Positions 43,474 to 56,440 of a stretch of DNA of 64,000 bases are shown piece after piece. Location: the NCBI GenBank assembly GCA_950295325.1, contig OX485804.1, positions 21,328,001 to 21,392,000 of the forward strand, in the 5' to 3' direction. The stretch comes from Polytrichum commune (lineage: Eukaryota > Streptophyta > Polytrichopsida > Polytrichales > Polytrichaceae). Both the position numbers and the translations under genes were made by a program. The notes below the pieces were generated by a model, which ran no database searches, was not told the DNA's origin, and worked only from the letters and a program-made list of their open reading frames with translations. The number at the start of each line of letters is the position of its first letter. The stretch's first letter is position 1.

Positions 43474-46400
43474 GTAGAAAGTTCAATTTGGGGGCACTTG
43501 TAATGAGTTATTGGTTGCAAAATCTTCATTTTTATTTCTCAAAATTTCTTAAATTTATTTTGATTGAAAATAGTTTGCATTTGAAAGACCTCCAACCTAG
43601 GGTTACATTAGCTTTTAAAACTTGATACCAATTCGTAAGTCATATGGATAGGTGTGACAAACCAGATGGCATGGGCCAAAGCAAGGAGAATTGGGCAAGG
43701 ATGGGGTTCGACATGTAGGGGGCGTAAGGTGTTTGAATTAGAGAGGGGGGAAGTCAGAGGAAAAGAAAAGAAGTGTGAAAGTACAGTAAAGTGGAGTTCT
43801 TGATCCTCACACAACTTTTAAGTGAAAGTGATTCAAAACTATATACTAACTTTGAATTTTCTGAAGAAAAAAAGTTTATGAGATGTTAAAAAAATATTAT
43901 CGATATAAAAATCTAAGCAATTTATGCTGACCAAAAAAATCTCCAAAAAGTCTACATTTTTCATAAGATGTTGCACGTGATATGCAAGTGCTGATATTGA
44001 ACGAGTAATTGTCAAAAAAATTTAAAATACAATGAAAACAATTCTTTCCTAAATTTTTTTTTGATGATGACCTCAAATTTATTATGACTTCAAGGAATGA
44101 GAACATGAAAAACAAGTCCAAAATAGTTAAGTTCATAAAATTTACATCCAAACTAGATCTAGCCATTTGATGTTGAACAACACTACTTTTGATGATAAGT
44201 TCTGTAGATCTCATCTTGGTATTCTACATTTGAGTACTTAGAACAATAATAGAGATTATTGTGAAAAATATTCAATTTAAAGAACATATTTCTACTATTT
44301 TTAGGTGTCAAACCACATAAAAACTATGGTTTTACAATACGGGAGCATTTTTTTGGTCCACTTTAACATCCTTACACCTAGAAAAGATAAGAAACACCAG
44401 TATGGATCCTTCCTGATTCCAAATCGTTTTGTAAAAGCGCTAAGGCAAGGACAGGATGGGTTCAAGCTGGTCGATATGTTTTAGAAATATTATTAAAATC
44501 TGAACATAGAAACCTCTTATTGTTTAAAAATTATGATTCAGTTACATCCAACAAGTGACAAATGTTTAGCATATTCAATTTATAAAAGACAGATCTTCAT
44601 AAAACCACTTATCAAATTTTGATCATAAAGTAGATATGTCGCATGTCACCTATTACCATAATATTGATCAAGAGAGATGATTTCATTTGCAACCCCATTT
44701 GTGACCCTTCCTACATTTTTCATTTGGCCTAAAACATTCTTGTGGAACAGTGGGGGTAAACCTCTAAATGCTCAAGCCTTTACACTAGATTTTGAGGCAT
44801 TTCCAGCACCAATGCTGAACTTTTATGTTATGTAACATAATAGAATTCATTATCTTAAAACCCGATTGCATGGATGTGAACTAAAATACCATACATTCTT
44901 TTTAGTGAAAACTTCAAGTCAATCTAACCATATTTTCTATGTGAGAATGACATATGAACATGGTTTTCGTCTAGGGGCATCTACAAAAACTCTGAGTTTT
45001 TTTAATTCATGATCATTTTTGTTATGCCACAAGTTCTAGAGAGTTGGCAATTTTGCCATAATATGTTATTAAGATGAAAATTGAGCTATTCCCCAAAAAA
45101 GTGGGATTTGTTGAGCAAATTTATATGAAATCCGTTATCCTCAAAGTGGAGGGGCCACATCAGGTCATTTTGGGAGATTTCCCCATTTTCATGGAGCCAA
45201 CAACATATGCACTAGTGTTTTCCAAATCCATCCGGTCAGGTTGTCCACAACCGTCACCTTGTCTTGAGGGAAATAAACCCCATCCAAATTGCAAATCATA
45301 TGTGAAACATATTGGCTCTTGAATTCAGTTCCTATATTTGGGCAACACATGGAACCGCCTCCCAAAACAAATAATGCCTCTCCAACGAAAAATCTGACAT
45401 ACTTGAAGTAAGAAATTTTAATGTGTTTTTTTGGTCCACATTGTAGTGGGCACCACCCTACACCAATAGATACCTTACATCCACGTAGCCTGCCACCTTG
45501 TAGGTCGCAAACTCATTAAAATATAAGGTGGTAACCCATTTTAGGTTGCATGAGCATTTAAGTATTAAGTGTGACCATGCTCATTGTCCATTGTGCTTCC
45601 ACATTCATAACAATCGGTTGGTTGTCTGTCAATTTTTCCAAGTGGCAAGGGTGGAACTAGAATTTCCCGACTTGGATGAGCATAAGGTGGCTCGTCTGCC
45701 AGCCAAGCTGTGAAGCTGTGAAGTTTGTTCATCCTCATCTGTATACATTCATCCTAACAAACTATCCTTCCAGAAAGTTCTACACCTAGAGAGTTCTATA
45801 ACTAGTAACTACGTTCTTCTACAATGTAATCTATCTAAACTAACAATAAGTTTCAAGTGGTGAAGGATGGGGCCAAAAATTCCGACTCAGATCATCAAGA
45901 ATTGACTAGGCTAGCCAAGCTCTAATAATCTGATTCGGAATTTCCAGCCCCGTCCTTGACTAAATGTGAGAATCCACAAGATGTCCGAAAATTCCATCCC
46001 CACCCTCTACTAAATGGAAGCACATCTTGGAGCCCTTGACTTGGAAAATGTAGTCTACTTCATTGCACATGACCTACATAATGCAAACACAAAGAGATGA
46101 GTCAGTTTGCAAAATCAGGTACTCATAAGCTACACATTTCCAAGTTGGAGAATCAATGGGATACTCTTGCAGTATTAGAAATCGTGTCTCACATTTAATT
46201 GTTAGCCGATTAGACCTGGCATGATCCATGGCACTCACTGAGGCATGAGGAACTTATCTTGTGATTGGCATGCATCAATTTTAAACAGGTGAGTATTATC
46301 CTTAAGATTCTATTCAATGGACTTGGATACCATGTGTTGATTAATTTTCTATCTGAGAAACTTATTGGACCCAACTATGCTTTCCAAATGACGCAGGTAA

Positions 46401-46850
46401 TTTATATGGGAAAATCACAAAGGACTTCTGATTGTGCTTGATCTAGAACAAGCGTTGTTGGACAGCTTTATCTTGAGGCCAGTAGATCCTTTACCATTGC
46501 AGAGTGTCCTACTTAAGGTGGTCTAGTATAAATTCATCCCAAAATATATGTGGCCTAGTCATGAAATAGTGTTGCATAAGCCATGATTATTTCTTAATAT
46601 TCTCCTGGTGCCATCACATCCGCTGTGACACTAGAAGTGTCATCAAAGGTTTTGAGACTTGATATAAAACATACCTCCTTAGAAGTCAATGTAAGCACAA
46701 AACCCATTCAAGTGAAGTGGTATATCCATGCCCCACCATAAATTTACCAGAAGATGATGATGCACTTGGTGGTGGTCACCAGACCTCATCTGTCCAATAC
46801 TCACATTCACGAATATCCCACACAAATCCCAGTTACAAATTGTTAAATGA
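43474..46850. other. Shared block of copy B, no intact gene
   Basis: Follows copy A 20812-25060 closely but lacks the 22099-22437 insertion and several fold-back units. The 82-codon frame at 45074-45322 has no counterpart in copy A and no motif. Confidence 0.45.
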
Positions 46851-47399
46851 GTGCACACAAAACATAAATTGCTAACACAAATCAAATACGAGATGAATGG
46901 AAGGCCCAAGGAACCACACACCATCTCCCAATATGCAGTTTCACTGCCACACAACCAATCCTGAAATCAATCAACTCTCATGACCACTTGAAGCATAGCG
47001 TATTACATTCCTGTCTTGTGTTAATATACTAATGCACACATGTGAAGACTACTGACTTAGAGACAGAGTAACCAGGATTGCAGGGCTACACAAAACTGAA
47101 AAAACTTGCATGTGCACCAAATCACACTTTGTGACCAAGATTGAGACATCGTCAGGATGAATATTGGAGAATGAATTGGCAGATCCCAGGAGAAATCATC
47201 GCAAGGACCTGCAATCAGGAAGTTAGTTACACATACACTTGGAGAAAGGCTGCTACTGGGAGGACATGGCCAGGAGATCCAGAAAGACAACCCTCTTGTA
47301 CCTCTCAGATTGGAACATGATATGTACTAGTACACATGATGCACAAACAAAGAAAGCCCTCCAATTACAAGACATGCATAAATTTTCTTGAGGCCCCAA

Positions 47400-47900
47400 A
47401 AACTTACCAAATTGAAGACCTCCAATTGAAGTGAAGTGGGGGAAGCAAGCATCCAATAGCCATTAGCAATAGGTAGGTGAACCCAACACCAACCAGCTTC
47501 AACAGAAAACATGAAAAATCTTTGTTCTTGTCAGATAAATAACCTTATAACTTGGCTAGCCACTAAAGTCCTACCACATACTCTAAGTTACAAGGTGCAT
47601 GCATTCATTGAAGGAAACTCAGGATCTCCAGCAACTTAAAATTCTAAAAGATCACCAGCACACAAAAACTTGAATGCTCTCTACAATTTGCACAACACAT
47701 ATCCAAGCATCTCCTTCTTAGATGTGTGATATATAATAATCCAAATTTGCCAATCTTAAACTAAAAAATTGCACAACTTCAAGCCATGACTCCATTTTGG
47801 TGCTTGCAGGGTTAGTATTGATGCTAACCTTCACCATCAAGCTAGCTTCTTCATGTGCACTTGTAAACACAAGCTCTACCGGGATCTCAAAGGTTGCCAT
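47400..47900 (-). pseudogene. Split gene relic, copy B, splice sites lost
   Basis: Counterpart of 25333-26063. Block 1 keeps MATFEIPVELVFTSAHEEAS but its donor GTAAGT has become a T-rich sequence, so the frame reads on. Block 2 keeps FSVEAGWCWVHLPIANGYWM and its donor, but the upstream acceptor CAG now reads CAT. Block 3 (47216 downward) keeps its acceptor. The changes show decay of the gene in this copy. Confidence 0.5.
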
Positions 47901-48151
47901 GTGCCGGATGGCAACAGTAGTGAGAGCATTTTTCGAAAAGCTTTGTCAGCTCTCACCATTTGAGCTCTTGATCAAGGACTGGTCCACCGGTTGCTAAGCT
48001 TCCACTGCAAACATGGCAATCTTCATAAACAGCATGTCATCACCCAACATGCTCTAACTATTGCCACTTGATAGAATTACACCAATATCACAATCGTGAC
48101 GTGAAACCTTGCAATTGATTGCGTTTGAACTAATGGCAATGCGCGCGCATG

Positions 48152-48370
48152 TCAGGATGGTTTTGGTGTCATCCTACCAAGTGGCAATGTTAGAGAATGG
48201 TGGGCAATGGAAGGTCGTGGGCGCGGATCTGAAACTACTGTGATGAGGACCTGGAGCAGATCCTGCTTCCAAATAGGCTTGGCATCCTTCCAGGCATGAG
48301 CAAATGCAAGAGCTACACTGGTGGCACTCACTAACTGTTGGACCTCACAACTTGCCACACAAATCAGCAA
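48152..48370 (-). pseudogene. LVSAT...FAHA exon-like frame, copy B
   Basis: 72-codon frame with LVSATSVALAFAHAWKDAKP and SLTLPLGRMTPKPS, matching 27308-27496 in copy A. Function unknown. Confidence 0.3.
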
Positions 48371-48779
48371 TACAATGCAAATGCTTTCTGCTCGTGCTTT
48401 CTTAAAGGGTATGGCCCAAGTACGGAAAGGCTGTGTCCAGAACCTTCAGGGTTGCAGGCAATTATATCATGATATGGGCATGTACCTTACGCTCGCGTCA
48501 GATGAGGCATAAATCAACTATTTCCTTTGGCTGGTAGAATTTTGGGGAATTTTGAGGGCTTGGTTTAAGAAAGATCTAAGGAAAGGTGCTTAAACCAACA
48601 CTTTAAGCTATTGCACATGGATATGGCAATGTGGTTAATATAAAATATGTGTATTTTTATATTAGCCTTTGGGCTAAACATAGGTATAAAGAAGAAGAAG
48701 TAAATAGTCTCAATTGAAATTTTTTGATAAATATTCAAAATCAAAACCACTAGCTTTCTTAGACCAATTCCTAGGCCTC

Positions 48780-49239
48780 GTGTATGACGCCCTTGCAAAT
48801 GATGAGGACTCCCACCTTCATTGCCTGCAACCAACACAACATAGTTGGGTGTGAGATCCAAGCTAGATCAAAGGCTAACTAGTAACGATGCACAAAGTCA
48901 CATGGCCACCTCCATGATCCCACCTTGTTTGGTTGCAAAACCATCACCTTGCATCCTGGATACCAACTCCCTTTATGGCTAGAACCGACCCACATTGTGC
49001 CTTGTGAGCCTACCTCCTTCGCTTTGTGAATAGAATGACTAGAATCTCGTCCTTCCCCCATGAATAGAATGGCTAGAATAGGCACCGACAAGCCACCCTA
49101 AAGTCACCTTGAACCAACCAAAAATAGAGTGGAGTCCGTTACCTACCCTATATGAAGGTAATGAAGGTTGATATAAGGTGGCGCCACTAATGGCACATAA
49201 AACCGTCAGATTGTGGGCCTATGCACTCCTACATCATGG
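48780..49239. other. Copy-B-specific DNA at an inversion edge
   Basis: Not seen in copy A. No gene or terminal repeat recognised. Adjoins the inverted block, so it may contain breakpoint filler or an older insertion. Confidence 0.45.
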
Positions 49240-51740
49240 GGAACGGTTCAAGGTAATAGAGTGTTGGCGATTGGGAGGCATTTATAAAGTGTTGGTTTTT
49301 AGTGGGGTGTTGGTTTTAGCATCCTCTACCTATAGGGACTCAACTTGATAATGCAATTCTCTACCAAGGCTTGTGAGAGGAGATTGTCAATGAATGTTGA
49401 TTACTCCACCATTTATGTATTTAGTGTCACATCATGAATAGTGTCAGTTACCCTAATTTGAGGCATATATTAGACTACACTTATGACCAACAACCTCATC
49501 ATTATTAGTGTGACCTCATTACACTTGGCGTTTAAGTGCACTTATTAATTATTTGGCATGAGACTGTATGTTCAATAGTGTTATGAGGTGTATGCCTATG
49601 TTACACACATGATCTACAAGATCACTAAAGTGTACACAAATGACGCTTAGCATTAGACTTATGCTCAACAATATCTTCCTCTTGCATTCTAAAATATAAA
49701 CAAATGACACTGCCATTTAGTATGCTCAATAATATCCTACCCCTACATACTAAAATGCAAAATCACTATCTCAAGTATCCCAATGTGCTATGATAAATGT
49801 CATAATTTAAATAATTGTTCACTTTGAAAAGTTACTTATGTTGACAAATAATATCTAATTCACAACACTTTGAGACCTCTAGGCATCTAGTATAGGCCCT
49901 TCGCAAATAATGCACATGACACTAAATACCATGAACAATGTACAACAATATCACCTATTACGGTGGTTTAACATTTGGAGTTATGTGTTATTGGAACTTT
50001 TTAGCTAAGCACATCATCTTTAATCACATAATGTATATCATGCTCCTTAAAGCCCACAATAGCTATTGTGTTATTTAGGTAAATCAAAATACTATCAATA
50101 ACATATATAGCATCACTTAACTCCAAATGATAAACCACATTACTAGGTGATCGCAGTGTATCTCTTGGGGGTCACTTTATAGTAGACCTTAAGGGCCCTT
50201 GACCCATGTTATACAAATTATGTGATTGGTCGAGAAGCTGGAGTAGGTCCAAGCTCACTTGGATGAAAAGTCTACCAAACTTTAATGTGGGATGAAAACT
50301 CTACATGGCATCCTACATGACATCAAGTAGATAAAGTTTCATGATCTACTGGATATTGTGTTGAGCCCATCAAAAATTGGTAGGTCTAACGCAAAACTAG
50401 GGATGATCGCAATCTATCAAATTGTCATTGGCTCCTAAAAATAATATATTGCCATGGTTGGGACTTGGAACTTGGACTCAAGAGAGAACTTGGATTACAC
50501 CACTAGGCCAATTTCTTGCATGTGGAGAAATATTATCCATTAATATAGTTAAAACAAAGTTAGTCAATCTCACTTAGGTTCACTATATTTGTCTGTCTTG
50601 TTTTCAACACATACTAGTTTAAAATTTTGTTTTGGGTGGAAGTGTATATAGTTTCAAGGTTCATGTTAATTTGATGTACATTTTTCATTTTTAGGCCCTT
50701 GTTATGGATTTATTACATTTTCAGTGTTTGTTTCTAGGTAGGAATGAATATATGGACTAGCCCTCAATGTCCCTTAGCAGAGTTAAAACTAAGGAAGGAA
50801 AAATGGGGATGCAAATAAATTCATTTTTAAAGACTTTTTGTGGTAATAAATGGCACCTAGAAATGCTAGTGAGAGAAATTCAACCAAAAACATAGCAAGG
50901 GGCTATTTTTGTTATTTAGTTATGTCATGGAAAGGTCAAATTATTTTCCAAATAATTTTATTTTATTTAATGGTTGAGAAAAAGTTTACGTGGAAAGGTC
51001 AAATTATTTGGGAAACGAGATTAGAAATTCAACATTATACATAGTACTTTGAGAATCAATGGGATCAAATATTTACTCTAGATGTGTATTTTTTGCAAAT
51101 AACACATTAGTGTGCATGCAAAAACAATCCTCTATAACAAGACATTGAGTGCATGTCTAGTACTAGTTTTCTTAAATTTCCTAATTATGTCCAAAATTCA
51201 TGCATAACTCTAGATAACTTAGTTGAGGGGGTGAGTCATACTATATTCTTTAGGCCTCATTGAGTGGCAAGGGGTTGGCAACTACGAGTTTGGTTGTCAA
51301 AGGAGGGTATTTTTTTCTTTTCTTTTGGAGCCTGTCACAAAGTTATACAAGGTATCTGCAAGACTATCCCATTGCAACTAACAAGAAAAATGTCCTTCAT
51401 TATTTTACCTACGAGAAAATTGTTGCTTACATGAGCATGCTTGTCAACTTTGAATAAAGTATTTCCATCAAAAAGCTTCTATAGCACATTTGACCTGGAA
51501 CTATAGAATTAGAAGTTGGTTTTGTGAAGGGCTATGAAAAGAAGTAGTGAAGTTTCACTAAAAGTGGTCTTTTGGTCGGCATTTGGAGTATTTGAGTGTG
51601 TATTTGGTGCACCATTGAGGTGTATTGTAAGGGTGACTTCTCTCACCTTCAATGGAAGTTATCCCCTCCTTTTTTTCCCCCAACCATGAAAGGTTCATTT
51701 TTGTGGAAACTAGATAAGTTGAAGCCCTCTCTGGTTTTAT
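49240..51740. repeat. Block inverted relative to copy A (27960-30430)
   Basis: Reverse-complement match of the copy A block throughout, including the CCAACACC repeat at its edge (49257-49310). AT-rich, no gene. Confidence 0.85.
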
Positions 51741-53314
51741 GGATTCAATACAATTCTTTACCCAAAAAAGAAGAAGCAGTGAAGTGCATTCTTAATGGTA
51801 CCCATCAGTTTGAATGCATGGATGGACTTCAACCTTAAACATTGGTGGTGAGGCACTGCCATGGTTGGGAGGCAAGTCTCCATACAATTTTGCAAGCCCA
51901 TATTCATTGAAATGATCCCCTCATGTGAATCCCGTCCCAACACTAGTAGAATATGGTAATTGTATGACACAACCATCTAACACAAAAAGACCAACATGAT
52001 AGGTGAAGGTGTCATCATGGTCATTTTGTGTGAGATGATCATACCATGCAATTACCACACTTCTCAAACTTACAAGTTCCAATAAATGTGGAACCAATTT
52101 TATTGCACAAGATGTAGACCACACACCCACCGTTTTCTAGTGGAAACGTACTTGCCACCATGTGGAATCTACATTTCCACTAGAACCTAGTGGATGGGTG
52201 GCCTACATAGAAAATAAGTTGTGTGTTTGTTTGAAGAAGCCCATTTTGTAGGAGAATACACTTCATGTGGATTCAACCAAGTTGGCACCTACAATAGCAT
52301 ATTCAAGGTCTTATTCTTTGATGTAGGAGGCAAAATATGTATAATATGAGAGGGTTGAGTCAATGGCCATATTTGAGAGATGATTATTCCCACCAAGTTA
52401 TGGGAGCCATTTTGGTGCCCCAAACCCCCCTCATGTGGGTCCAATAGTCCAAAGTCTAGGGAGATTTTGGGCAAAATCAGTTGAGATCAAAGTGTTTCCA
52501 AACCCCACTGGTGACATGTTGATATCTTTCGGTTTTTCTTAATATTAATTTGAGGTATGTTCTATAGGTTGTTTTAATGGGTGCAAAACCCAATAGAGTG
52601 CAACCCTAAAATTTAGTGTGTTAAGAAACACAATTGTCCAACATTTGCAAGATAGCAAGAGTTTGTACAACATTTGAAAAAGAATTTCAAACATCAAATA
52701 TTGTCTCAAATATACCCCTTTGTGTCAATGTTTAAATATTTTGGACTTCAAAGTATTCTTAATGAAGCGAAACCTTCATGAAATAGCTTTGAGCCCTCCA
52801 TCTTCTTTAATGAAACAAAATGTCGTCCCTTACACATGTTATATTGCATGGTAATTTTTTTAATAATTCGATTCGAACATTAATTCGCCCCCTATATTTT
52901 ATCGCACGTCGTTTCTAAAATACCACTAGCCCCCCCCCCCCGGGACCCCAAAGGGTGAACTCTCATACCACATATAAACTAATGTTATAAGAAGGGGTAT
53001 TATTTGAGGCATTAGCTGACATAACATACTTAGTGGAAATGTACTACTTTTCTCTAGTGTGTACATTTAAAAAGGCTATTAAGAACTATGATGTAAAGGT
53101 AGATATACAAAAGGGGGCCCTAAGGTTTTGAGGAAACTTGATGATAGATGTGTTTTCATCTATTGTTGTCATATGGTAATAGTCCATGTACATGTAGTGA
53201 AGGCATCTATTACATCAAAGTGAAAAGCTTAGTGTAAATACATGAATTCATTTTCTAGCCTCCAGTTAGTACATGTATGTTGGTGTTTCTCTATAGACTT
53301 CTCGTATATTGGGG
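51741..53314. other. Copy-B-specific mosaic, no gene
   Basis: Contains a block shared with 37770-38060 (at 52590-52950) ending in a C run of about 14 (52929-52942), and a block shared with 58290-58440 (at 52970-53110). These look like fragments of older dispersed repeats. The short frames are unsupported. Confidence 0.45.
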
Positions 53315-54903
53315 GTTTAATTTCATAGTAATCCACACAAGTCATTTAGGTTTCCAATGAAGAGTTCACCCCTTGAACTATATACAAGCTTTGCAATTTG
53401 TGAAAAATAATTCATAAATATTTAGAAAAAAAAGTATGATCTACCTAGCCATGTAATTTATGTTGATAAAAACAAAATCTCGAGACGGTGCAAGTGATGT
53501 GCAAGTGGTGAAATAAATGAGTGATTGACAAAATTTTGTTTAAAATACAATTAAATTACATTGATTTGAAGATATTTTACAAAATTATTTGACAATGACC
53601 TTAAGATCAAAATAAATTCAATGAATATGAAGAGAGAAAAATCTGGTTCAAAATAGTTAAGGTCATGAAATTTACGTCCAAAACCAGATCTAGCCATTCG
53701 TTTTTGTGCATTTCTTTTGAATGATGAATTTTGAAGACCTCATCTTGGTATTCTACATTTGAGTACATTTGAAAAAAAAACTATTCACAACATTTTATGA
53801 TTGAAAGCTTTTTGGAAGTGCCATGCAATTTCAATAGCAACCTGTGGGAACCAAATCACTACTAAAATTGTCTATCCATGTAGAGTTGAGTTTAGGGCTT
53901 CACAGGTTTGAACTTTCACCTTCAACTCTCACCATATGGGTAATGTCCACCCTCTGAACATATGATATAGGTGATGGTTTTAGATTGCCAAGTGTAACTT
54001 CCAACCCTCGTAACTTTTGCATACAATATCCAAACTATGTGTTTTTTAGGACATTAGAATTCTCTTGCTCTTGCAGACCAGAAACTACATAAATCCAACA
54101 ATTTATCACAGTGGAAACTACGCTCAGCGCTCATTATGTCCGTTGGGGACTACATGCCATATTGATAAGGCCGGAGTCAGAGTGCATTATGTGGGCTGTG
54201 TACTGTCTTCCTGGTGACATGAAGCGTGGAGCGTTGGGCAGTGGGCACGTGATTGCTGTTGCAGTTCTGGTACTGCCCGTGACTGCACTGCAGTACGTGT
54301 GCATGGCTGACACACTCTGCGTCATGGTCGTGCAGACTCAGTTGGCACTTGCTTAATGGGTTGATAAGCAATCCACTACTCATGAGTCATGAGCTGATCA
54401 TGAGTCATGAGCAAGCTGGTCCTTGACATATCAACTCACACTCTTTTGTCATTACTCTTGACTGCACATAACTTAACTGCATAGTCATTACTGCAAGATC
54501 AGCTGCATTAATTAGTCCATATCCCTGCAGTTAGACCTTGTTCTTCGAGGTACGCACCCACCATTGACAATGCATTAATTAATGCATTAATTAGTTATTA
54601 CTGCAAGATTAGCGCCGTTAATTAGTCCATCCCTGCATTTGAACCTTGTTCTTCTATGCACCCACCAATCAATGACCATGCATGGTGAGAGCGATCCACA
54701 CCCTCCTAGTTGCCTACAACAACTTACTCCAGGCGCTTAATTACCTCCACTGGCAGCTACATATACTGTAGCAGATATATATGACTATGTATAATACAAT
54801 AATATGCAGGCCCAAAAACAGTGCCATGCATGCAGCAGGCCAGGCCCAACAATTACTTCAGTCATATATATAACATACTTCAGTTACTCAGCCACACACA
54901 GAG

Positions 54904-55116
54904 CTAGCAAGCATTCCTGGCTCCTGCAGGGTGAATGTTCCCGAGGAATGTCAAAATTCCGGCGTGATAAGTTATAACGCCGAGACTTGTTTGTAATCTG
55001 CAGCGCCAGTAGTAACTTAACTGTGCCGCAGTACCTCCTTCCTCCTCAACAATATCTCTGGCCCTTTCAAAGCCCTGACGCCTGAGGACACACCTGAACT
55101 GGTCGCCCTCTATCAT
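54904..55116 (-). pseudogene. Exon-like frame, copy 3 (MIEGDQFRCVLRRQGFERAR)
   Basis: Same frame as 35445-35789 with few changes (one fewer Thr, I to T). Preserved acceptor and potential donor. See that entry. Confidence 0.35.
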
Positions 55117-55252
55117 GCTGGCTGCATTAAAAAGCTAACGCGGCTTTGCAAGGACAAGTCCGGCGTTGGCAGCCACGTCAACTTCGTCAGAGCCCACACT
55201 CGTGTGGGCATGTACACTCCTGTCCAGTACACTGCCAACACTTGAATATCTA

Positions 55253-56381
55253 CTGTTCTCCCTCTTTTTAGTATGACATGTTTGGGAAACACAAAAAATG
55301 TCGTATTATCGAGGTATCGTCATTTCCTCGATATGACCAATGCCGTAAAATTGTCATACTATCGAGGGAATACAAAAACATAAGCAATATGAGCTTAAAA
55401 ATATATACAACGAGTTTAAGGAATATAGATTGTATGAAATAATAACTTATAAGTCCAAACAAATTCAAATATTCTCAAGAACTCTTGAAATATGAGTTCA
55501 AAGATCTTTGGTGGTGCCTACCCAACTTAGCAATTGTCATTTTATCTAAATTTCATACTAGCTTTTGAAAATTAATAATTTCATTAACACCAAAATGTAA
55601 AGAGTTGTTTAATAAGAAATTAGAAAATAATGATGCACAACGTTTAACATCACTAAGCTAGATTTCATGTGGAGCAACATCATGCACATCTACTAAATGT
55701 AGATCAATATTAAGATCACCTTTTGATTTTGGCCTTTGAAATGATTGTTGAGCTGCAAAATCCAAGCTTCAAATATATCCCCCTTTATCCAAGTTGTTTT
55801 ATTTTAGTGCCAGCAAACATACTCATGAGGTTGCCACCTTCCAAAACATTGTGGTTGCTTAGACATATAAATCACAAGCAACTTCAACTTATTAGTCCTA
55901 GTTCAACTAACAACAAGAGCAAGTGTTGCACACTCCTTTTGTAACTTCCGACCCTCACCTTCCCTTGTGCTAATGTTTTATTAGAATGTGCTTTCAAATA
56001 CAATCCAGTCTCATCCATGTTGTAAACATCTTCAGGCTCATAAACTGACAAAAGAATAAGAAGGAGGCCACTCTAACCCTAACCAAGTTCATTATACACT
56101 AGTAAACCTAATGATCATTGAGTCCCCAATGATAAGTGAAGTTCCGAAGTAGTTCCCAAGTGAAAATGGATGTAATTTAGATGTACATAACATAGATGAG
56201 GGGAATTTTAGCATTAATTACCTCTTTAATATGACAAAATGGAGATTCTAAATGTCGTATTATCGAGTGTCGTAGTCATATAAAAGAAGGAGTTTTGAAC
56301 TTAAAAATTTGGTCGCGCAAAAATGTTTCATAATATTGAGGGTGTCATATAAACAAGTGCCGTATTAACAAGGTTAGACTG
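55253..56381 (-). mobile_element. Pogo/Tigger-like Tc1/mariner element, 1.13 kb, TA target
   Basis: Inserted at TA (55251-55252 and 56382-56383); the two related copies read ATATCTACACTCT without it. Ends begin CTGTTCTCCC and, on the complement, CAGTCTAACCTTGTTAATAC. Subterminal motifs GTCGTATTATCGAGG (both ends) are like those of pogo/Tigger elements. It encodes a decayed DDE transposase on the minus strand. Too short for a full transposase, so it is an internally deleted copy. Confidence 0.85.
55690..56042 (-). pseudogene. Decayed pogo-type DDE transposase
   Basis: The minus-strand frame begins YEPEDVYNMDETGLYLKAHS then NKTLAQGKVRVG. The block with NMDETGL and KTLA is the first catalytic aspartate region of pogo/Tigger (DDE_1) transposases. 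Further along, in shifted frames, VIYMSKQPQCF and IFEAWILQL correspond to the following conserved blocks of that family. Frameshifts and stops break it; inactive. Confidence 0.8.
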
Positions 56382-56440
56382 TACACTCTATTGTCATATT
56401 TATTAGGATCACTTGCTCTTCAGAGTTACACCATACTACA

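Larger units (their letters stand above)
53943..56440. repeat. Triplicated segment, copy 3, interrupted by pogo-like element
   Basis: Closest to copy 1 at its left and to copy 2 at its right. Contains an internal inserted or repeated stretch around 54500-54640 (ATTAATTAATGCATTAATTA). Interrupted at 55251 by the 55253-56381 element. Confidence 0.8.
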
